Below are positions 57,442-64,000 of a stretch of DNA of 64,000 bases, piece by piece (position 1 is the stretch's first letter; every line of letters begins with the position of its first letter). The notes below the pieces were generated by a model that worked only from the letters and a program-made list of their open reading frames with translations, was not told the origin of the DNA and did no database searches. Origin of the DNA: Ambrosia x helenae (Eukaryota; Streptophyta; Magnoliopsida; Asterales; Asteraceae); NCBI GenBank assembly GCA_030844895.1, contig CM061233.1, positions 95,255,719 through 95,319,718 on the forward strand, written 5' to 3'. Position numbers and translations under genes: made by a program.

Positions 57442-59019
57442 CTAGACTTGGTTATCATACATGGATTGCATCTCTGCATTCATGGCTTCTTGCCATTTCT
57501 TGGATTCTGAATCCAAGATTGCAGCTTTGTAAGTAGCAGGCTCAGCTTCATCAATCATGAAGATATCGTCATACCTTACAGGTGTACGACGATCCTTAAT
57601 ACTTTTCCGAACACTTGGTGTTTCTGTTGTTTCTTGAGTCCTCTCAGACTCAACTTCAACAACTGGATCAGTTACTTCTGTTTCTGTCTGAACAACTGGT
57701 TCAGTCACTTGTGATTCTCGAATTTCTTCAAGATCCACATGGTTATCTCCAATCCCTCGCGCCAGAAGCTCTTCCTCTAAGAAAGTGCCTCTGCGTTTAG
57801 TGAAAATCCTATTTTCAGTGGGGTGGTAGAATAGGTAACCGATCTTCTTACCGTATCCAACGAAAACCCCTTTTCCGCCTCTGGGATCTAGTTTATCCGA
57901 AGATTCTAGAGTGACATAAGCATTACATCCCCAGACTTTAAGGTAGGATACATGAGGTTTCTTTCTATGCCATATCTCATAAGGCTTTTTATCAACCTTT
58001 TTCGTTGGAGCTATATTCACAAGTCTTGCGGCAGTTTCCAAAGCATAACTCCAAAAGGATTTTGGAAGGTTTGTTCAACACATCATTGATCGAATCATAT
58101 CTAATAGAGTTTGATTTCTCCGCTCAAACACACCATTATGTTGCGGTGTTCCATGTGGAGTGAGTTGTGAAACTATTCCACAATCCTTTAGATGGTCGAT
58201 GAATTCCTAACTAAGATATTCACCGCCTCGATCTGATCGAAGCATTTTAATAGTTCTATTTAGCTGATTTTCTACTTCGTTTTGGTACTCCTTGAACTTT
58301 TCAAGAGTTTCATGTTTATGTTTCATAAGATAAACATAACCATATCTACTGAAATCATCAGTAAATGTAACAAAGTATCTTTCCCCATATCTTGACATTG
58401 TTCTGAATGGACCACATACATCGGTATGTACAAGTCCTAACAAATCATTAGCTCTTTCTCCAACATTTGAAAAAGGTGCTTTTGTTAACTATCCACTTAA
58501 GCATGATTCACATTTTCCAAACGACTCTGAACCCTTGGAATCCAGGATTCCTGCGGTCTTGAGTTGTTTAACACGATTCTCGCTAATGTGACCAAGTCTA
58601 CAATGCCACATATACGTATCATTAAAGTCCAACTTATTACGTTTATGGGAGATGTTGCATAATATGTTATCGTTTTGGACTTCTATCTCATAGATCCCAT
58701 TGTTGGGTTTTGCATCAAAGTAAAACACATCGTTAAAATAAGCAGAAATAAATTCACCATTAAAACGATAATTAAAACCTTGTCCACACAAAGCCGAAAC
58801 TGAAACAATATCTCTAGTCACACTAGGAATGTAATAAACATTGTTCAAAACAAGTTCTAAACCAGAAGGAAGTAAGAGAACACATTCTCCTATAGCCTTC
58901 ACAGCAACTCTTTGTCCATTGCCAACATGGACCTCCAAGTCGCCTTGTTTAAGCTTTCTAATCTTTCTTAGTCCTTGCAAAACATTACAAATGTGGAAAC
59001 CACATCCTGTGTCAAACAC
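57442..59019 (-). pseudogene. copia protease end and integrase
   Basis: Protease motif D-T-G (FDTGCGFHIC) near 59015, then the GAG-pre-integrase HHCC region (WHCRLGH...CESC), then integrase with HTDVCGPF, FTDDFSRYGYVYL and RSDRGGEYLS. In-frame stops occur at 58489 (Lys-like position), 58207 and 57442 (Trp-like position). A frame problem near 58050-58200 disrupts the stretch that should hold the catalytic glutamate; the C-terminal part (KPYEIWHRKKP...VFVGY) resumes at 58041. Confidence 0.88.
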
Positions 59020-59105
59020 CCATGTTTTGCTAGGAAAAGCAAAGATTTCAATAACATATATACTTGAGGACTCTCCTCCTGAAGCCTTAGCTTGCTTCAG
59101 CTCAG

Positions 59106-59652
59106 CTAAATACTTAGCACAGTTCCTCTTCCAGTGCCCAGTTTCATCACAATGAAAACACTTGGCATCTTTCCGAGGTTTCTTATTGGCAACAAATTTG
59201 CCTTTGCCTTCCCTTTGCCCTGATTGCCCATTTTCTTGGTGTTAGGTTTCTTAACTTGACCCTCCTTGATCACTAGCACTGGTGCAGTCTTGCTAGGTAT
59301 GTTCACCTCAGCATTTTTGAGCATCTGATGCAGTTTTGCAAGTGTCTTTTCCATCCCGTTCATATTGTAGTTCATAATGAACTGGTCATATGACTTGGAC
59401 AATGAGTTTAGGAAAATATCCCCAGCTAACTCCTCGCTCAAGGGGGATTCCAGACGAGCCAAGTGATCAACATATGCCTTCATTTTTAGCACACGAGTGC
59501 TAACTGGCGTTTCTAGAACATACAACTTGTTCTCCGCCTTGAGAACAATTTTCAAGTTGCGGTGCCAGTCCATGAAGTTGGAGTAGTTAAGTTTGTCCTT
59601 CTAAGATGGACCTGAGAGAGAATTGGGAGGTGGAATTGTTTTTAGTTGACAT
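59106..59652 (-). pseudogene. copia gag
   Basis: The likely start is the ATG at 59650-59652. A frameshift near 59600 precedes the conserved block MDWHRNLKIVLKAE. A second frameshift near 59200 lies before the nucleocapsid knuckle, which is present in another frame at 59119-59163 with intact C-X2-C-X4-H-X4-C spacing. Confidence 0.88.
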
Positions 59653-60873
59653 CTACAAAGTTCAAAATCTAATTTATTAGTATTTCATGTTTTAAGTATC
59701 CTAATTATTTTATGACCCAAAAAGCAAAATTAATTAGGATGAGATCCCGATTCATCAATACACAATGAACTGGCTTAGCACTGTCCACTGGCATGATTAG
59801 GTAGGTAAACAACGATTGTTAATTGTGTCCACTACACAACTCTCCTTTTTGGGGTTATCGCTAAAAAAACGATGTATGTTTAACCCCGACTATGCCTACT
59901 TGTCAAACAAGCAATGTTTGGTCCTTTACTGTTAACTGTAACACCGGCCTATGTTACACAGGAACCACAATGATTACCTTCACTCATGATCAACGCCCAG
60001 ATGCAGGGTCAGCACTAACATTTGGGTCCGATATAGAATGGAGTGTTAACTCGTTAAGGGTGACATTAAACATCAATTTAAAATTGGGATTTAATTTTAA
60101 TATTTACCTTAAATATATTGAATGACTCGTTAGCATGATGTGAGTCACACAATAGTTTATAAAATCCAATTTTATATTGTTCGTGATAATTGAAACTCCT
60201 TTCAACACTCGACACGGTATAGTTTTAAATACCCTATTTAAACTACGTTGGTCGCATTATCGCGAATGAACTTGTTTTAATATTAATAAAACTCCTTTTA
60301 TTAAATATGCTTTTCGGTTTTTATAAAACTTGTTTTAATAAAACCGTTGCCATGATTGTGAAAATTTTATTTATTTTGGGTTATCTAAATTATTTACAAT
60401 AAATAAACCACAACCACAAAACATAACAATAAAATTAAACGAATCGAGCCCCTAATAGGTCGCCCGTTTCGTTTTAGCCAGAAACGAAACGAACTAGTCA
60501 AAAGGGTTTCAAAACAGTTTTGATATAGCTCCCACTTGACCCGAGATCTCTATCTTCATAGAACCTGTTCGCCTTTTTATCTTCGTCTTGATCTTATACT
60601 TGTAGGATTACATATAAATTGAAATACAAATAAAACAAATATATTCTAATCCTATCTATTACATCGGATCCAATATCCGTAATAAAAAATACAAATCAAT
60701 AAAAAATAAAACATCACAAACACAACCATGACATGGGTCAAAATACATAGGGCTCGATTCACATCACAATCCATGAACAACAAAAAGCTTTTGATCTTTT
60801 GTCAAAAAAAATTTTTTGACAAATAAAACATAAATCAAAATTATCACATTACCATCTATACGCGCGTAACCGT
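59653..60873 (-). other. leader region of the copia element
   Basis: About 1.2 kb between the primer site and gag, AT-rich, with no convincing coding content. Confidence 0.6.
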
Positions 60874-60886
60874 GGCTCTGATACCA
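60874..60886 (-). promoter_or_regulatory. primer binding site, initiator tRNA-Met type
   Basis: The minus strand reads TGGTATCAGAGCC just inside the 5' LTR. Confidence 0.9.
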
Positions 60887-60887
60887 C

Positions 60888-61605
60888 TATTGGGAATCAT
60901 GGTATCGTATACACAGCTGAAGCGGTCTATATATTTAACGAAAACTGATTATATATACTATATATAATAGCCGATTAATATATATATACATACTGTTAGT
61001 TAATTTTATTAATCCAATTAATAAAATATTCCCAATCAGGATCTCAGTTAAACGCGTATAAATAAATAAATAATAAAACAACCATAGGGGGTTTAGTAAT
61101 CAACCTTTGACGACTACACCGGAATTGTAACACGCTGGTTACAACGAATCCTCGCTAGTAGGAAGTTCACACCGAGCACGAACCAACCGGGAAACAACAC
61201 TTGCAAGAGGAAGGCGGCGGTTGATGGTGGTTCTTGGCCGACCGAACCAAAACAAAAGGCGACAGCCTTCTTTTCCTTGGTGGCGGCCGCAAGAAGCCAA
61301 GAAGAGGAAGCAAGGGTTTGTTGTTTTTATCAAAAGTGTGCATTAGGGTTTACTCCTTAACCCTCCTTTTTATAAAACAATAACTTACATTAAGCCCCCT
61401 TGTTAAATATCATAATACTCTTTAATATTAATCTTATTAATATTAAGTCCCTCAAGTCTAAAGCAATTATTATTTCATAAATAATAATCCACCCACATGT
61501 GAGCTTGTCTGATTCGTGTACCAACGTGTAACTCTTCGGATCGTACCGGGTTGGGTTACGTTGATCTCGACTTTTAATTACATCGGACATACTATATATC
61601 CAACA
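60888..61605 (-). repeat. 5' LTR of the copia element at 50857-61605
   Basis: 718 bp ending CCAACA before the duplication CATAT. Its inner border reads TATTGG instead of TGTTGG. Confidence 0.9.
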
Positions 61606-61610
61606 CATAT

Positions 61611-62251
61611 AACTATCGGTTCTGTTTTGGTTATGGAAGAAGGGAAAACTGAAACCATAACCAAATGATTCGATTTTTGCCATACCTTAGCCTTAAATGA
61701 TCGGTTAAGTCGGTCTCGGCTATTTTCGTTTCGGTTTCAGTTTTTTCTGTTATCAGTTTTCGTATGTTAACCCTAGGGCTAACATATTGTGTCAGTCATG
61801 TGACACGATAAGACACAATGATCTTAGGGGCTAGACACGAACACGACGCGATAAATTATCGTGTCATTTTTTTTCCAAACATGAACTTGTTTATAACAAG
61901 TTAACACGACAAGACCTAAAATCTCCCCATGATACACATATCAGGCTAAAAACAAACTTATGAGTATGCTTCAAATTCTATTATGAATAAACAATGAGTC
62001 TGAACGTGTAACGAAACAGTTTATTCCTTTAACACAGCATAGCACAACACAACTTGTGACATTCGGAAAAATTGAGGTAAATTCATATGTAATTAAAATA
62101 TGTAATTAACTGTTTTAAGCAAGAATTAATAATAATTAAGTATTCGAAAAATAGTGGAGTCAAATAGATGACATAGGAATGTCTTAATTTAATTGGGAAC
62201 GCGGAGTAATCGTGTAGGAATAAATTAGTTTGAAACGGACGTTGGTGATTA
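61611..62251. other. intergenic spacer
   Basis: Low-complexity tcggtt and cacgac words suggest remains of older DNA elements (about 61610-61760 and 61780-61900). No gene is recognised. Confidence 0.4.
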
Positions 62252-62259
62252 CCCGGTAA

Positions 62260-62446
62260 CAGTGGCGAAGCTTGGTTTCAGAATCGGTGAGGGGCCGGAC
62301 TCAATTTTTTTCGATCGATAGTGGCAAGTCGGTGGGGGCGAACTCAACCCGGACTCAATTTACCTATGAAAATCGCAAATTTATACCACTGCGCCAGAAA
62401 ACAGGGGGCCACAGCCACCCCTGGCCCTTCTTATCCTTCGCCACTG
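62260..62446. mobile_element. short hAT MITE
   Basis: 187 bp with ends cagtggcgaagc and (inverted) cagtggcgaagg, flanked by the perfect 8-bp duplication CCCGGTAA (62252-62259 and 62447-62454). The ends resemble those of the hAT element at 10377-30444. Too short to encode a protein. Confidence 0.9.
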
Positions 62447-62574
62447 CCCGGTAACAGTTAAATAACCAAAAACGATCTTGAATGCTTGGGTGATAAAATA
62501 AAGGGTATTTTTTTATGAAATATAATGTGATTTAGAACTCTAAACCATAATGAGAACTCAAAATTAAATCTTCT

Positions 62575-63180
62575 AGTAACAAATAAAATTCGCGTATCGC
62601 ACCCGAGAGCCATGTTTACATCTCTTAATTTTGCTATACCCAAACCACCATTCTTCTTAGAAGATGTAACAACATCCCAAGAAACCTAGCTGAGTTTTTT
62701 ACCTTCATTTGAGCTGGTCCAAAGAAAGGTTCTCATCATCTTCTCAATTTGATCTGTGTCCTTCACCAGGGCCCTGTATAGAGACAAGTAATAGACCAGG
62801 AGGCTAGCAAGGACGAACTTGATTAATGTAAGTCTTTCACCCATAGATAAAGTAGTCACCTTCCATGAAGCCAAACACCTTTGAATAGTTTCAATGACCG
62901 CCTCCCAATGGAAACTCTTGTTCATATTTGCACCGACTTTTATTCACAAATAATTAAAAGGGAAGTCCCCAACCCGACACTCCAAGATAGGCGGCATACT
63001 AGTCACCTCATCACTATCAACTCCAACCCCAAATAAATGAGATTTCCCAATATTAATCTTCAAACCAGAACAAAGGTAAAAAACTCTAAGTAAACGCACC
63101 GTCTTCTCAATATTATCCTTGGACCATTCACCCACAATCAACGCATTGTCTGCATATAATAAATGTGAAATACCCGGCCC
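62575..63180 (-). pseudogene. truncated LINE reverse transcriptase relic
   Basis: Three pieces of an L1-type RT are readable: a catalytic block reading YADN instead of YADD followed by IVGEWSKDN (about 63125-63165), the segment KINIGKSHLFGVGV, and the thumb pieces MGERLTLIKFVLASL and GGLGIAKLRDVN. Frame changes separate them. It is truncated on both sides and distinct from the LINE at 30972-42226. Confidence 0.8.
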
Positions 63181-63299
63181 CCCGTTAGAAAATTTTCAAA
63201 TAATGATTTTTTTAGAATGAAACATTACTAAAAATAGTTTAGAAAACATATATATATATAACTTAAAAGTTTTCGAGTATATGTTTCGAGTAGACAGTT

Positions 63300-63434
63300 A
63301 TTTAGTTTCGGGTAATCGGTCGGGTATCACCTAATACCATACCCGTCCCATACCCGTCGGGTATCGGGTATACCCGTTCCAAATGCTTCGGGTTTTGGGT
63401 ATACCCGTCGGGCTCGGGTTTTTTTTGCCATCCC
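63300..63434. other. one end of a DNA element rich in GGGTATACCCG
   Basis: Palindromic cgggta/tacccg words end in tttttttgccatcccta, the typical inverted end (tagggatggca) of hAT-like MITEs. The opposite end was not found nearby. Confidence 0.45.
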
Positions 63435-63485
63435 TAATCGCATGAATATACATGAATACATATGATATTGTCTTGGCCTTGATTA

Positions 63486-63486
63486 T

Positions 63487-63533
<47 letters not shown>

Positions 63534-63575
63534 GGTGGCCGATTGTATGTAAGTGTGTGTGTATATATATATATA
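63486..63575. repeat. CA/TA microsatellites
   Basis: An (AC)n tract (63486-63512) passes into (AT)n (to about 63532), and a second GT/AT tract lies at 63555-63575. Confidence 0.85.
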
Positions 63576-64000
63576 ATATGTATTTTGAAATCCATATAGT
63601 ATATACATCAATAAAAAATGATTTGAATGTGTTCATATACAAATATAACATTGTGTGTTTTGTCTATGGATAGCATATGTGTGAAATAATATGGTTTTGT
63701 TTCCATAGAATGTCGTATGTAATTCCAGTTTAAACATATGTTGAAATTGTGTAATAACTCATATTACATATGTTTATAATTGAAATGGATCAATGGTAAA
63801 ACTCTATGTATTGACATGTCGAATATTCATAAAAGGTCTTATAAATACTCGGGTTTTGTATGGAATTGAATAGTTTCCAAATTCGGTATTGTCACGTGAA
63901 ATCTTGGTTTGTTTGTACGTAATAATCAGACATTCTGTTGCTTTCTGTTGAGCGTGTGATTGGCTTGTTTGTTCGTTGCTTATTGTTTCGGATTAATCGG
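63576..64000. other. intergenic, nothing recognised
   Basis: AT-rich sequence without recognisable coding, RNA or repeat features to the end of the window. Confidence 0.45.

Larger units (their letters stand above)
50857..61605 (-). mobile_element. degenerate Ty1/copia element with nested insertions
   Basis: LTRs at 50857-52111 and 60888-61605 are flanked by CATAT (50852-50856 and 61606-61610). On the minus strand the order is primer site, gag, protease, integrase, RT, RNase H, a gypsy insert, then polypurine tract, as in copia. The LTR ends are TGTTGG...CCAACA, with one base changed at each inner border. Native length is about 6.8 kb. At least five nonsense codons and two or more frameshifts disable it. 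It hosts a truncated gypsy insertion (52292-55685) and, in one LTR, a hAT MITE (50933-51452). Confidence 0.93.

Overview
This window is plant nuclear DNA: AT-rich and dominated by nested transposable elements, with one ordinary host gene. The gene has 16 exons separated by short GT-AG introns and encodes an ER glucosidase II beta subunit ending in HDEL. The retroelements belong to lineages known from angiosperms: Ty1/copia, a Reina-like chromovirus, a Tat-lineage gypsy element with two RNase H domains, and an L1-type LINE with an RRM in ORF1. The style of the elements fits a eudicot, possibly Asteraceae; that family guess is weak. No CRISPR, operon or bacterial feature is present.

Layout. 1-3956: spacer with non-autonomous DNA elements; one hAT-like element (1214-2543) carries a solo LTR with a perfect 5-bp duplication. 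3957-9975: a GCTCG-rich terminal-inverted-repeat element split by a copia element (4138-9778; LTRs about 97% alike, integrase core missing). 10377-30444: a hAT-type element with a perfect 8-bp duplication. Inside it sits a Reina-like gypsy element (10806-29004, minus strand), and inside that a very young Tat-type gypsy element (12316-25234, plus strand) whose two 874-bp LTRs look identical. A separate solo LTR (29238-29934) also sits in the hAT element. 30972-42226: a full-length L1-type LINE on the minus strand with an 11-bp duplication, broken by two long solo LTRs (33185-36055 and 38841-41414). 43453-48934: the glucosidase II beta gene on the minus strand, with a MITE in its third intron. 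50857-61605: a degenerate copia element on the minus strand. One of its LTRs carries a hAT MITE, and its interior carries a one-LTR, 5'-truncated gypsy insertion. 61611-64000: spacer, a small hAT MITE, a truncated LINE relic and microsatellites.

The most notable unit is the Tat-type element. Between pol and the 3' LTR it carries tandem 88-bp hairpin repeats and, on the opposite strand, two protein-coding units, each with its own TATA box. The larger unit has four exons that join into one open frame of 1008 codons plus stop. Its first part resembles the 'putative gypsy type transposon' domain and its third exon is a long coiled coil. A second notable theme is a long-LTR gypsy family (copies at 38841-41414 and 52292-54775) whose LTRs contain several tRNA-like modules (A box, B box and T run) on both strands.

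The nesting gives a relative history. The hAT, LINE and GCTCG elements came first. Reina, the copias and the solo-LTR parents came later. The Tat element is among the latest. Most coding breaks outside the Tat element are single nonsense changes (often to TAG) or one-base frameshifts.
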